Positions 11,943 through 22,170 of a stretch of DNA of 64,000 bases are shown in pieces. Position numbers and translations under genes: made by a program. Every line of letters starts with the position of its first letter. Within the stretch, counting starts at the first letter, position 1. Origin of the DNA: Aspidapion aeneum (taxonomy: Eukaryota; Arthropoda; Insecta; Coleoptera; Brentidae). Below the pieces are notes generated by a model. It made no database searches. It saw only the letters and a list, made by a program, of their open reading frames with translations, and had not been told where the DNA came from. The stretch lies in assembly GCA_963576565.1 (NCBI GenBank), contig OY755042.1, positions 106,941,314 to 107,005,313 of the forward strand. Direction: 5' to 3'.

Positions 11943-12786
11943 CAGGGTGTCCCAAAAGTCCGAGTCCACCCAAATATCTTCTGAACTAATAAAGATAACT
12001 GAACCATATTTGGCAGTGATTTAAAACATCAAAAGATCTATTTTATGAAGAGGTAAGTGTGCTGCCCCTGCATTAGGGTGCGGCACAGGGGCGGTCAACT
12101 TTAAATTTTAAAATTAAAACCCCTATCGAGTGATACCTCGTTTTAAAGGTATTTGAGAAGCTAACATTTTGACATAACCGTCAGATGTCTGCGTTAAATA
12201 TGTCAAAAGTTATAGACTGTAAAACCTATTTTTTTTTAGTTTTTGTAAAAATTCACAAGTTTGTTATTTTAAACAAAAAGTTTTTTGGGTGATATCTTAT
12301 TTAAAAGGTCTTTGAAAAGTCAACACTTTGGCCTAACTGCCCCTTGCCTATGTCAAACGCGTCAAAATCTATCTATTGTCAAACCTATTCTTTTACCATT
12401 TTTGACAAATTTTGCAAGTTTTGTCTAACCATAGCTTGTTCGAAAGGTCTTTCAAAAACTAACAAGTTGTAACTGTCACTTGTTTACGTCAAACATGTTT
12501 TTTACATGTTTTGATAAACTCTGGTTTAAATTTAAAATGACACGATCAAATGAAGATAAAGTTAAAATTATTTTTTTTATATGCGAACAAGATGTTATAG
12601 GAAAACTAAACGTCTTTTCATCAATGCGTTTACTGACAGACCTGTGCCCCATAAAAAATAATTTTAACTTGGCATCTTAAATCACTTCAAACTAAAGTTT
12701 GCCAGAAAATGTAGAAAACATATTTGACATAAACAAGTGGCAGTTAAGGCAACAACATTTGGGTGGACTCGGACTTTTGGGACACC

Positions 12787-12789
<3 letters not shown>
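11943..12789. mobile_element. TIR element with CAGGGTGTCCC ends (847 bp)
   Basis: Left end CAGGGTGTCCCAAAAGTCCG and right end CGGACTTTTGGGACACCCTG form TIRs of about 27 bp or more (similarity continues into CCACCCAAAT). TA lies on both sides. The interior has three diverged direct subrepeats of roughly 140-165 bp near 12130, 12295 and 12430 (each with AAAGGT-TTTGAAAA-CTAAC followed by a GTCAAA motif). At 12536 the plus strand reads MTRSNEDKVKIIFFICEQD, which looks like the N-terminal helix-turn-helix start of a mariner/IS630-type transposase; the rest is missing. Probably a non-autonomous derivative. Confidence 0.82.
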
Positions 12790-12857
<68 letters not shown>

Positions 12858-12862
12858 TATAT
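12790..12862. repeat. (TA)n microsatellite
   Basis: More than 30 TA units directly abut the right TIR of the 847-bp element, at its TA target duplication. Confidence 0.95.
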
Positions 12863-13145
12863 TTCTTCACTTGTTATATTTTTTCTTGGTTTAGTCTGAT
12901 CGTGATATCTTTATCTGTGTTTGTTATGATTTATTTTGGTTTAGTATAGTTCATACTAAAGCCTATATTTTTAGCTGCTGTATCTAGTTCTTCCAGCATT
13001 TTTATCAGTGCTTCTTTCTTATCTGTTATTAAGGCAATATCGTCAGTATATCTTATGCGTTTCAAGTATTGTCCGCTTATTTTTATGCATATTTCTTCCC
13101 AATCTAAGTTTTTAACAACATCTTTTAGTAGTTTATCATTAATCC

Positions 13146-14395
13146 CAAAAAACATCAAAATATTGAGAAAAAAGACATTTGAATTAAAGCGTTCGTTACG
13201 CTCCAAAAAACAAGGGTATCTCCGACAAAAGCGAATCGGTAAAAATTTTGGCCCAGTCAATCTTTTGTTCTGAAATCAGAAACCATAAAATTTTGATCTT
13301 TTTCATTGTGTCAACCACAGTCAAAATTTCGCCCAATTTTACGTAAGCAAGCACAACCGTGTAATTTTTAAATGTTGCTACATGTTTGTCTAGATAGATT
13401 TACTGGTTAATTTAAACTGATGTTTTAGTCAAAATAGCTGACACTAACATAGTGTTTGTTTAATTTTATAGTACCCACCTAAGGTTTCTAAGGTACGGGT
13501 AGACCACATAAGATGTCTATCAGAGGAAATGAATCGACCTCTGCCTTCCGTAGATTCCAGGTATTCTCTGACCCGGAGGGTTAGCACCTATCTAGAGTCA
13601 CTTTCCCAGGAATACTGGAGAAGACCACACAGGTATGAAAGGCGGAGAGGAAGGACTTCGGTAAGGCGAACATAGCATAGGTGACAACCCTGCTTTAAGG
13701 AAAAATATAAAATAAAAACCACAGCAGCGTCTGACACGGAATGAGCGGTTGCAAACAGCGTCTGTCCTTGAATGGGCAGCTGAATAGAAACTAACCAACA
13801 CGCCTGGCAAGCGTGGTATTTTAATGCCACTACCCCTCAGTGGAGAAATCATGGCGAATTCAAAAATAGAAGGAAATAGTCCCCAGGTGGGGATGCAACA
13901 TCTAAGGATACTTTTCCTCTTCAACATGCATGAAAAATTTACAGCAATTGCAAATAAATCAAACAAAATAATAACAAAAACAAATGGGTACAAAGTCTTG
14001 GATCTCTAAAAAAAGAATACAAGATTAAGAACTAATCCAATACAAAAAAGTCTATGAGGAAATTGTGAATGAAATAATAGGATCAATAGTAACAGTACAA
14101 AATTAGTAAAGCAAACAATGCTTGGTTTGATCTATATAAAAAATTAAAAAAACTTACTGGGAAAGGTAAATACATAAATAGGAGTAGTAGAGTAATCACG
14201 GATTTCAATGGAGAATTTGCAGTAAAGAGAACTTCTAGAAACAAATACCCGAACATAGCATTCTATTCCAAAAATGGAAGTAAGAAACTTAAAATAATTA
14301 AAGACTAAAAACAGATAAGCAGACTCCCCAGCTTGATATACAGTAAGTGATAATGTGGTAAAAAAGTATCTCTTTTGTTTTTATTTCTTCATTTT
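13146..14395. other. Unassigned, with a GC-richer block
   Basis: 13480-13880 is clearly less AT-rich than its surroundings (ACCCGGAGGG, CTGACACGGAATG, GGAGAAGACC), suggesting the 5' region of some transposon or a remnant of coding sequence, but no family was recognised. At about 14110-14200 the plus strand reads AWFDLYKKLKKLTGKG and ITDFNGEFA, which could be the linker between endonuclease and RT of a LINE. Evidence is too thin for a family call. Confidence 0.35.
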
Positions 14396-14399
14396 ATTT

Positions 14400-14840
14400 T
14401 TGCTTTTGCCACCTCTCCTCTGAAATCCTATACTTTTGTTTTATTTCTTATCCATTCATTCCTTTTTCTATTTCATAACTTTAGATTTAACATTTTTCTT
14501 TTTGTTGATATGTGATACAGAAAGGATACACATTGGTTATACAATTTTTACATTTTAAGGTACTGAGAATATTTTTTATTTGGTAATATGAAGCTTGGTT
14601 TCAGCTGTTTCGTTTTCTTTTTTTAGTTTAATAATTTGTCCCAGGTATATATTTCTCTACTTGTTCTATTTTTTCTTGGTTTATTCTGATCGTGATACCT
14701 TCATCTGTGTTTGTTATGATTTGGTTTTAGTGTAGTTCATAGTCAAGCCTATATTTTTAGCTGTTGTATTCAGTTATTGTAGCATATTTATCAGTTCTTC
14801 TTTCTTATCTGTTATTAAGGCGATATCATCAGCAACGTTT
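14400..14840 (-). pseudogene. LINE-B (RTE-like) copy with unoccupied TIR-element site
   Basis: Reverse complement matches LINE-B from the DDIALITDKKEEL region (14820) to the RGEVAKxK region (14405). It carries the intact motif at 14640-14660 (TTGTCCCAGGTATATATTTC) where the sister copy at 11.4-13.1 kb holds the 847-bp TIR element. Frame broken by stops. Confidence 0.78.
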
Positions 14841-16871
14841 ATACCTTTGCTTTTAACGTTTTTTACCTATTAACGCAATAGAATTTGTTACGGATAATGA
14901 TAATGATAAGTGTGCCAAAGCGTGATGCTGCTTTTTTGCCCTAATGAGTATTAGGAGCAATCATTCTTATAATCATGTTTATGATTTGGCAATATTTCTA
15001 TAGTAACCAGGCCCTTGTCTCTAAGAGTAACAAATTAATTTCATCATATTATAACCCCAAAAATTTCAGTAATATGTATAAATCCATCAGTTTATTATTA
15101 AACAATATTGTTGCGAATCTTACTGAAATTAATAAATTTTTGGAACCTAAATTAAAATCTATTAACATTACCAAACAAATAGTTAAAGCAATCCAAATAT
15201 TGTGTTCTGGTTATACAAACGTGGAAATTCACATACCAATCAAATATTACACATACACATATATATAATTTTACGCGCTACTGGTTTTTTAAAGTTGTTA
15301 TTGCTTATATCAGATGTATATTGCTGTTAATTTGCTATATCAATTGGTTGGTTCATTACCCAAAAACAATTGAAATAAATTTGACAAAACAACTTTACAT
15401 TATATCCTTAAATATTTTAATTTTACTCTTACTTAAATCTTTATCTTTTTGCAGCAGAACAAAAAGAGAACTTGCAGACAAAAATATTCTACCGGAGAAT
15501 GCGAACCACAAGAAGTATACAAATTCTATTAACAAGCTTAACATAGATAAGTAGCAGTTGGAGTTTATGATTAATTTGCTGATTTGCTAGGAGAATCTAC
15601 TAATGTCACAGTTCAGAAATCACTGTTTGGATAATTTCAAAGATAGGTGTAGTATACTTGGTTTTTCAGTGCCCTTTTAAGTAGTTGTTTTGATGTTCAA
15701 TTGTGTTATGTTAGTTTTCAGTTTTTAGTTGTCAATAAACAAAACAAATATAAATATAAAAGAATAATTCTATTTATTCTAATATTATTATGAATTCCCA
15801 AACATAACAGTTTTAATAGATTCATTTTAAACTTTCAGAAAAAGGAGAAAATTTTAATGCGCCTTGTAATAGCTTTGAGCTAAACTTGATATTGCCCTTG
15901 AAATAGACAATATTCACTTTATTGATGAATTATTAATTTTAACTATTTATTGCTCTAATGCTCTCATTTAAATGAATACCATAATCAAGCAACAACATAA
16001 TGCAGCTACAGGGAATTTAAAACAAATGTGTAACACAACCTTCACGATAGGTAATAGTACATCCGTTTCGTGCACTATACGTATTGTATGTACAAAGCTA
16101 TATTTAATTCTTGCCTAACTAATCACAATGTCGAAGATTCAAATAAGACTTACAGCAATGTTTTTAAATCAAAATATATAAAATATTCTAAAAGTTTACA
16201 AGCATATACATACTCAGAAAGGACACAAGTGATTAAAGTACATTAAAAGAAAGTATGAGATACCTAAAAGGCGGGGTGCAATAAAGGAATAGCAAATCAA
16301 GAAAGAGATAGACAGAAAATTTTAAGGACATCTAAAAACAACTGATCATTTTGGGATGACATCACAACTAGATCAGCTGATTCGTGAACATAAAGTGGAT
16401 GACAAGGGGATGAAGACAAAGTTTGATTTTTTAGAATTTCCGCTGTATTACAAAACCATGTAGGAAATTTCCAGGTGCTTTCATTGGAGAGACGAAAAAG
16501 CTGAGATAGGTCCCTTCAAAGAAGGGGATCGTCTAATTCCTATTTTAAGTATGCCAGGATTTGTCCAAAACATTTTTTAATATTAAAAACGTAATGTTAG
16601 TAAATGCGCTTTAAACTAGATTTACCCAAAAATGTTGGCAATAATACATTTAGTGCTTAGTTTGCTTGTATTATTCACTTACTATAGATAAATTACAAAA
16701 AAAATCTCCGTGCTAAATCCGCAGTAAACAAAATGATCCAAAAATGTAAGAATCTCGAGATGACAGGTTGTAAAGAAATCAAAATGAAGGAAAGTTGTGA
16801 ACGAGACAAAAACCCACTAAGTGTTACAAACCAAAGAAATAAAATATTAGACAATGGAAAGATACTTGTGC

Positions 16872-16874
<3 letters not shown>
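14841..16874. other. Unassigned, two weak open frames
   Basis: Plus-strand frames at 14975-15268 (97 codons) and 15321-15554 (77 codons) have no recognisable domain and an AT-driven composition (many N, K, I, L), so they are probably chance. A TCAATAAACAAAAC segment near 15730 looks like a polyadenylation signal but has no gene attached. Confidence 0.3.

Positions 16875-16924
<50 letters not shown>
16875..16924. repeat. (TA)n microsatellite
   Basis: About 25 TA units after GTGCCTG; no flanking TIR seen. Confidence 0.95.
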
Positions 16925-16929
<5 letters not shown>

Positions 16930-17674
16930 AAATCGAAATTTCTCTCATATTTGAAGAGTGAGGCACTTATTGGTAAAAAACTGTTAAGTAGTAAAAACAA
17001 AGTAGTAATTCTTCTCTAAAATTAAAGAGATGCTAAACGTATTGTAATTAGTAACATGTGCGGAATGCAGCAAAAAAAACTGTTTTCGTTTGTGTCTGGT
17101 ATGCAAAAGAAAATCACTACAAGATTATTACGATATAGAAAAAGGAAAAATTTTTCTTGAAGAAGCAAGTTTTATGTACTTTCACTGCTATTAAAACGGG
17201 TATCATCATCGTAACAACTGGTATTTTATGAGCTTTCCTATGTTTTGATCTGTTTTTCGTGCTACTATTTACTAACACACGTGATGCATAATGTGCGTTT
17301 GCTCAAAATTCATTTATATTGCAATCTACTGATCTCTTGACCTTTTTTGCAAGATTTAACTGCGAGATAAAAGCAAAAGCAAGTTCTTGAAGACTTTGTT
17401 TATCATGGTTTTAATCCTTAATATCAAAAAAGTTATCCTCACTTAACCCTGTGACTCTAATATATAATAACCCTTTCTGAAACTCAGTCCAGTGTCAGTT
17501 AAAGTGTCTGTCCCATTTTTATGTTGTTTGGCACAAAAATTCTTAAATACTCTCATTATCAAGTCTGTCTAATATTAAATTTCCACCTCCTTTGTCTTCA
17601 AAAATTATTTCAATTGCTTTGATGGATTTTTGTGTTTTTTACATTCATGGTCATGCCTCACATCAACAAGTGAT
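16925..17674. other. Unassigned AT-rich sequence
   Basis: No gene or repeat boundary recognised. Confidence 0.35.
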
Positions 17675-17793
17675 GTTAATAATTGATTAATTTATTCATT
17701 TCGACAGCAAGGTTAGGTTTTGGAGTTCCTGACACTTGCTTAGCTCATTGCACCTCTTTGTGGGTATTTTCTTAATTAGAAGGTTTGACATTA

Positions 17794-17898
17794 GTAGAAT
17801 TTTTATGGATAACACAGTGACACAAAAATATGTAACTATTGTCATAAATAAAGGTTCCAAAAATGACGTACGTAGCTGCATATCCATAAAAATTCAAC
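17794..17898. mobile_element. MITE-3 (105 bp)
   Basis: Left end GTAGAATTTTTATGGATA, right end TATCCATAAAAATTCAAC: 18-bp TIRs with one mismatch, flanked by TA (17792-17793, 17899-17900). The duplicate repeat at 18.5 kb lacks this region. Confidence 0.75.
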
Positions 17899-18057
17899 TA
17901 TAGCTCTCAGATGAGGTTACTCTGATAGTCGGTCTCTTAGAACGGATGTTTCTCCAGGATGTTTTTTTGTTCTACACTTGTATATGATATGAGCGACTGA
18001 CTCGTCAGCTTTATCACATCTGCTTAGTTTCAGATTTGAATTAACAGGTGAATAATA

Positions 18058-18317
18058 GAGAATTATTGAAATACAGCCAGGCTGTAATTGTGCCACACTA
18101 TTTTGACACATTCACATTGAAAACTGACAGTTAATCCTTCAAAAATGAAATACCATAGTCAAATTTAAAACTTTTGTCGTTTATTTTCAATTAATAAAGG
18201 AAGGCACTATTTATTCTGGTTCATATAGTAAACAAAGATCACAGCTGATATTACAATGTGAAGGTGTCAAAATTGTGCCTGGCACTATTATAGCCTGGCT
18301 TTATTTCAATAATTCTT
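18058..18317. mobile_element. MITE-2, copy 2 (260 bp)
   Basis: TIRs with TTCAATAAT and AGCCTGGCTGTA / AGCCTGGCTTTA are flanked by TA at 18056-18057 and 18318-18319. The interior matches copy 1 (TTTTGACACATTCACA, GAAAACTGACAG, GTCAAATTTAA). The duplicate host repeat at 18.5-18.7 kb shows the uninterrupted site (ACAGGTCAGTAATTTTAAAG). Confidence 0.88.
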
Positions 18318-18484
18318 TAATTTTGAAGAGGAATTTACCATTCTCTATGCTGATTTTTTTTGGAATTCCAAATTCAACTTCTGGATTTATCAGTGGATTT
18401 GTACCAGATATTTCCTACATTTTTTAATTCTATTTGGAATAAAGTTTTTTTTGTGCGTTTCTTATATTCTTGGTAATATCTTAT

Positions 18485-18970
18485 ATCTACAAGTAATCAT
18501 TGAATAATTTATTAATTTCGACAGCAAGGTTAGGTTTTGGAGTTCATGACACTTGCTTAATGTTTTTTTGTTCTGCACTCGTATATGATTTGAGCGACTG
18601 AGTCGTGGGATTTATGACATACTATGTGCAGCTGACCATCACCTGTCTACTTGGTTTCAAGTTTAGCTTGAGGAGTTGACAGGTCAGTAATTTTAAAGCG
18701 GATTTTACCATTCTCTATGCTTTGATTTTTTGTCGGTATTGAATGCCAGATCTCCCAATGTTCTCTATTTCGCTATCGCTTGATAGAGCGGTACATTCCA
18801 AATTCAGCTTCTGGATTTATCAATCGGTTTATACCATCGATAAGTCCTACATTTTTGAAGCTTATTCGTTTTGAATACTGTTTAGAATATAGTTGCACGG
18901 GTTTTATTAGGGTAAAGTTTAATATGTTTTTTTCTTTCCTTTGTGTACTGAGTATTAAATTCATCTGTGA
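18485..18970 (-). repeat. Degenerate LINE-like repeat, copy 2
   Basis: Lies in direct orientation downstream of copy 1 and preserves the site without MITE-2. A minus-strand frame of 63 codons (18773-18964) is open but has no recognisable motif. Probably the same decayed LINE family as copy 1. Confidence 0.5.
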
Positions 18971-19464
18971 AGCTATTTAAAGAACAAACCTGTGTATATT
19001 GTTAATTTTAGAAGCGAACAAATACAAATTGAAAATGTCACAAATTGAATTCATTAACAATTGCGCACGATATGCTCCGATTTACACACATTTTTTTTTA
19101 GATTTTCGATGCCCAAGGCAACGTTTTGGGTCACGAGATACATTTAAATAATAAGAATTTAAAAATAAATGTATCATATGGCCTTTTTCGTCAAGTATAC
19201 GGATGACAGTTGGTCGGTTAGATGTAATTGTTTTTGGTATTGACAATTTATTCAATACGATATTTTGTTTGCAATTTAAAATCAATAGACCGGTTGACAT
19301 TTCGTTTCTGACATTCAATAATACACCTTTAGAATATTTTTTGTTTATTGCAGTATTAACTGTTCAATCGGGAACAGCTTTATTTATATTGGTTCTTAAA
19401 AGAGAATAAGTTGAAACACAGTTTAAATAGGTCCATTGCAAGTTAAATTAATTCAACTTAAAAC
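18971..19464. other. Unassigned AT-rich sequence
   Basis: Overlapping small open frames on both strands (19082-19318 minus, 19203-19409 plus) have no domain that I recognise. Confidence 0.3.
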
Positions 19465-19519
19465 ATATTCAAAATATTAAAATTATCATTTAGCAATATT
19501 TGTTGATGACACTGGTTAT

Positions 19520-19665
19520 ATAAAGTAGTTAGCAGAAGTACCAACTTAGGGTTGGCATGCAACGCATTCAAAAAAAGAGGAAGTGCTGCCTAGCATTTTA
19601 GGGCGTCAAATCAAACACTTAAGCATGTGACTACCATTGGTCGGTGCCTCTGCTAACCACTTTAT
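19520..19665. mobile_element. Short TIR element inside Jockey (146 bp)
   Basis: Ends ATAAAGTAGTTAGCAGAAGT and (reverse complement of right) ATAAAGTGGTTAGCAGAGGC form imperfect 26-bp TIRs. It lies exactly where the Jockey reading frame is interrupted after DDTGYI. Target duplication unclear. Confidence 0.65.
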
Positions 19666-19766
19666 TCCTATGGCAGTAGATAAATGTATTGAATTATCAA
19701 AGAAAAACTACAGAAAACAGTGTACCAAGTTAAAAAATAAAATTAAATGAATTCAAATCACATACA

Positions 19767-20137
19767 GGAGAAAAAAAACTTTGAGTGAGACTATAAAAGT
19801 ACTTGAGATAGAAGCTAAAATAAATGAGTCAAAGACTTTCAAACACAAAACCTACAATAGAATAATTAGGCAGTTATTGATATATAATTCCGGATCATGT
19901 AAACTTACAATTGAAGAACAAAAATATTTGAAAGAAAATGTTTTCATCAAAAGTAGAAGATTAGCTCCGTTGGGGCATGTACAAAGAATGGATGAAAAAA
20001 GAACACCAAGAAAAATAATGAACTGGGGACCTGCAGAAAGTAGACTAAGAGAGAGGCCACGAAATAGGTATATGAACGATGTCGGAGAAGTCATTAAGAA
20101 TATGGGAATAAGAAGAACCAGGAGGAGAAGATGAAAG
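19767..20137 (+). pseudogene. LINE 3'-end insertion with 9-bp target duplication
   Basis: TCACATACA occurs at 19758-19766 and 20138-20146 and brackets a 371-bp insertion into the Jockey copy. The insert carries one open frame of 117 codons that ends at its right edge and reads RRLAPLGHVQRMDEKRTPRK and RPRNRYMNDVGEVIKN, the C-terminal basic tail of an RT-type LINE ORF2. It is therefore a severely 5'-truncated retrotransposition event with almost no 3' UTR. The frame is intact, so it is younger than its host Jockey copy. Confidence 0.8.
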
Positions 20138-20690
20138 TCACATACAAATCACAATTAAAAACATTCCCGTACTATATTCAAAAGACATAAAGTATCTCGG
20201 TATGACACTTGGTTTTAAAGAGCACTGGAAAGCACATGTTAATATAAACAAAGAACCTAAGAAAAAGTATAGAGAAATGAACTGGCTATTTTGGATTTAA
20301 TCGAGTATTTAAATATTTATACCAAGTAAATACTGAAAATAGTATGGATGATATTTAACTTTGGAGTTGTATTAATCAGAGGAACATACTAGTTGTATTA
20401 TAGAGATTTGAAAATAAAGAACTAAATCTAACAGACAATGTTTAAAACGATCGAAATAGAGACCTTCGGTGAGACATAAAATTAGGAACTGTAGGAGACA
20501 CTATAAAAATGTACACAAAGATTCATGAAAAGATATATTTCATCAACATATAAATGTCGAAGCGATTGAGCTTCTAGGCAAAACTGTGCTTGTTTAAAAA
20601 CTGAAAAAGCCAAAGCTATTTGAGCTACTAAAGTAAATGAGTAACATAAGTGAACACAACAAAACTCTGATTTACAGTTAAAGGAAAGCG

Positions 20691-21471
20691 GAGGAAACTG
20701 TTGAATGAACCCTAAGTTTAAGGTAAACTTTAAAAATAAGACAAAATTGCTGTTTAGTCCTACTGACGAGATTGTAAAATTCTAAACAGTGTGTCTTACC
20801 AAAAAATCGTTTGACAAATACAAAAAAAAATCTAATCATATTTATAATAGAATTTTGTCTAGGTAATTTACTTGTTTTTTTTTGCAACCAAATTTTTGGT
20901 AATAAGCATGCAAATAACGCAACATTACTTTCTACAACAAATTGATATTAGCATACCATAATAGTTCTATAACAAATCAATTTTATTTGTAATACACCAT
21001 ACACTTACATGTATATCTTGATTATTTCTGACATAATATTACATTCATAGACCTACCTTTCAGATTAGCTTTACGAATTAAAAAAAATAAAAACAATACG
21101 TAGAAGAATAATGATGTTGTGATTAAATCCACTTGACTCGGTTCGAGCATGTAATTCTGAATTATAAATTACAATTAGAATAGATAAACTAACTCTTATA
21201 CCTTGACCTATAGTGGTAGATTGAAGAGCACCCACCTATAGGCAACCTGTATGCATTGTTATTGGTATCTTACGAGTATCGAGTATGTTTGAAATAAGTT
21301 CTTGGATAAAACTAATTGTTACAATATAGATAGTGTTCTTAGGGTCTTTAAATGAATTTAGCATCAATTTAAATTTGCTTTTTTATTTATTTAGGTATTT
21401 TATCGCAAAATCTAAATTAAATTCTTTAGAAGAAGTGCCATTAACAATAGCCACTGTATGTTTGTATAAAC
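20691..21471. other. Unassigned AT-rich sequence
   Basis: No gene or repeat boundary recognised. Confidence 0.35.
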
Positions 21472-21612
21472 GGAAAATTGTTTGGAAACATTTTCTTTCA
21501 CAAGGAAAATTGATCGAAATCATTTTCTTCGATCGAAAATTTGTTCAAAAACATTTTCTTCTAACAGGAATTGCTTTGAAAACATTTTATTTAAACGGAA
21601 ATTTGATCCCTA
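21472..21612 (+). repeat. Degenerate 31-bp tandem repeat
   Basis: Four and a half units of 30-32 bp with the pattern GAAAATTG, variable, AAACATTTTCTT. They are in frame-like register in the 108-codon frame 21333-21659, giving repeats like KIVWKHFLSQG / KFVQKHFLLTG, but unit lengths vary, so coding is doubtful. A related array in reverse orientation lies at about 22205-22330. Confidence 0.7.
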
Positions 21613-21630
21613 ACCTGCCCAGATATTACC

Positions 21631-22160
21631 TGAAAAAAAAATCCCCAAGGGACAGGTGAGCATACGTTTGCAATCAATTCGTCTGGTCTGAGCCTTTCCT
21701 GGGGCTCATAAGAGGGCAGATGAAGTCGGCTTTAACAGAGTGGGCCCAGAAATATAAAAGGAATGTAACAATACAGGAAACGAAAGACATGCGAAGGAGT
21801 GTGTGACCCTACGGGACTGGCTACTCGGTAGAACACAAACGGAGGCAAGATCTATAGTGGGAGTCTTAATCTGACACTACGTCCAACAAGGACACTTAAC
21901 GAAGATGAGAATGAAGGAGGGGACGAGGTGCGAGCGATGTTGGGCCAAGGACGAGACCTCGGCGCATTATCTCACATGATGTGAACCATACAAGGAGGCA
22001 AGAAGAGATAAATTCGAAGCGGAAGCCTTTGTACAGAGGACGAGCAAATTTCTCAGCAAACGAAGGACACAGGCAGGGGGATGCCCGGGCGTTGGCGAAA
22101 AGGGCGCATCATGTCCCTGGTCGTCAGGTCTAGAACCTTCCCCACACTATTACTACTACT
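21631..22160 (+). pseudogene. LINE-D 3' end (RNase H-downstream zinc-knuckle region)
   Basis: GC-richer than its surroundings. The plus strand reads ARSIVGVLI, HYVQQGHLTKMRMKEGTRCE, RCWAKDETSAHYLT, CEPYKEARRDKFEAEAF: the C-x2-C-...-H-...-C knuckle that follows RT/RNase H in R1/I-like LINEs (first Cys pair C-E-R-C, then H and C). It ends with a (CTA)n tail. AGATATTACC at 21621-21630 and AGATAACACC at 22161-22170 may be a decayed target duplication. Several stops. Confidence 0.72.
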
Positions 22161-22170
22161 AGATAACACC

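Larger units (their letters stand above)
11430..13145 (-). pseudogene. LINE-B (RTE-like) copy, split by an 847-bp TIR element
   Basis: The minus-strand copy runs from 13145 to 12863 and resumes from 11942 to 11430. The first part reads DVVKNLDWEEICIKISGQYL, then RYTDDIALITDKKEAL and LDTAAKNIGFSMNYTK; the catalytic YADD is changed to Y-T-D-D, which removes no aspartate. The second part reads QCIHPVLTYGSQTWILTNSK, MDKITKAQRLMEKQMLYVK, RGEVAKLKWKFAGHNI. The 3' tail is (TAGA)n at 11431-11448. The split falls in the codons for the family's E-Y-I-Y-L-G-Q motif, whose TATATA sequence was the insertion target. Confidence 0.82.
17675..18480 (-). repeat. Degenerate LINE-like repeat, copy 1, with two MITEs
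   Basis: This stretch is a diverged duplicate of 18485-18870 (shared blocks CGACAGCAAGGTTAGG, TTTGGAGTTC, GAGCGACTGA, TTTACCATTCTCTATGCT). On the minus strand near 17950-18050 it reads PVNSNLKLSRCDKADESVAH then IIYKCR, a C-H-C pattern like the segment after RNase H in I/R1-type LINEs (TGHxxxxxxL...C...ETxxHxxxxC). It is interrupted by MITE-3 and by MITE-2 copy 2. Confidence 0.55.
19465..20690 (+). pseudogene. Jockey-clade LINE ORF2, split by two insertions
   Basis: The plus strand reads FVDDTGYI (RT catalytic block, normally FADDT) at 19500, resumes with VDKCIE near 19677 and a decayed KIKLNEFKSHT at 19740, and resumes again at 20147 with IQITIKNIPVLYS, DIKYLGMTLGF, EHWKAHVNINKE and MNWLF. 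The end near 20560-20630 matches the VEAIELLGKTVLV and KPKLFELLK region. Between these blocks sit a 146-bp TIR element and a 371-bp LINE fragment with a 9-bp target duplication. Confidence 0.8.

Noticed and set aside
14975..15554. Two plus-strand open frames (97 and 77 codons)
   Set aside because: Composition dominated by N, K, I and L as expected from AT-rich DNA, no domain recognised, and no neighbouring signals of a gene.
15700..15760. AATAAA-like polyadenylation signal after TTGTCAATAAAC
   Set aside because: No gene upstream in the same orientation; AATAAA is frequent at this base composition.
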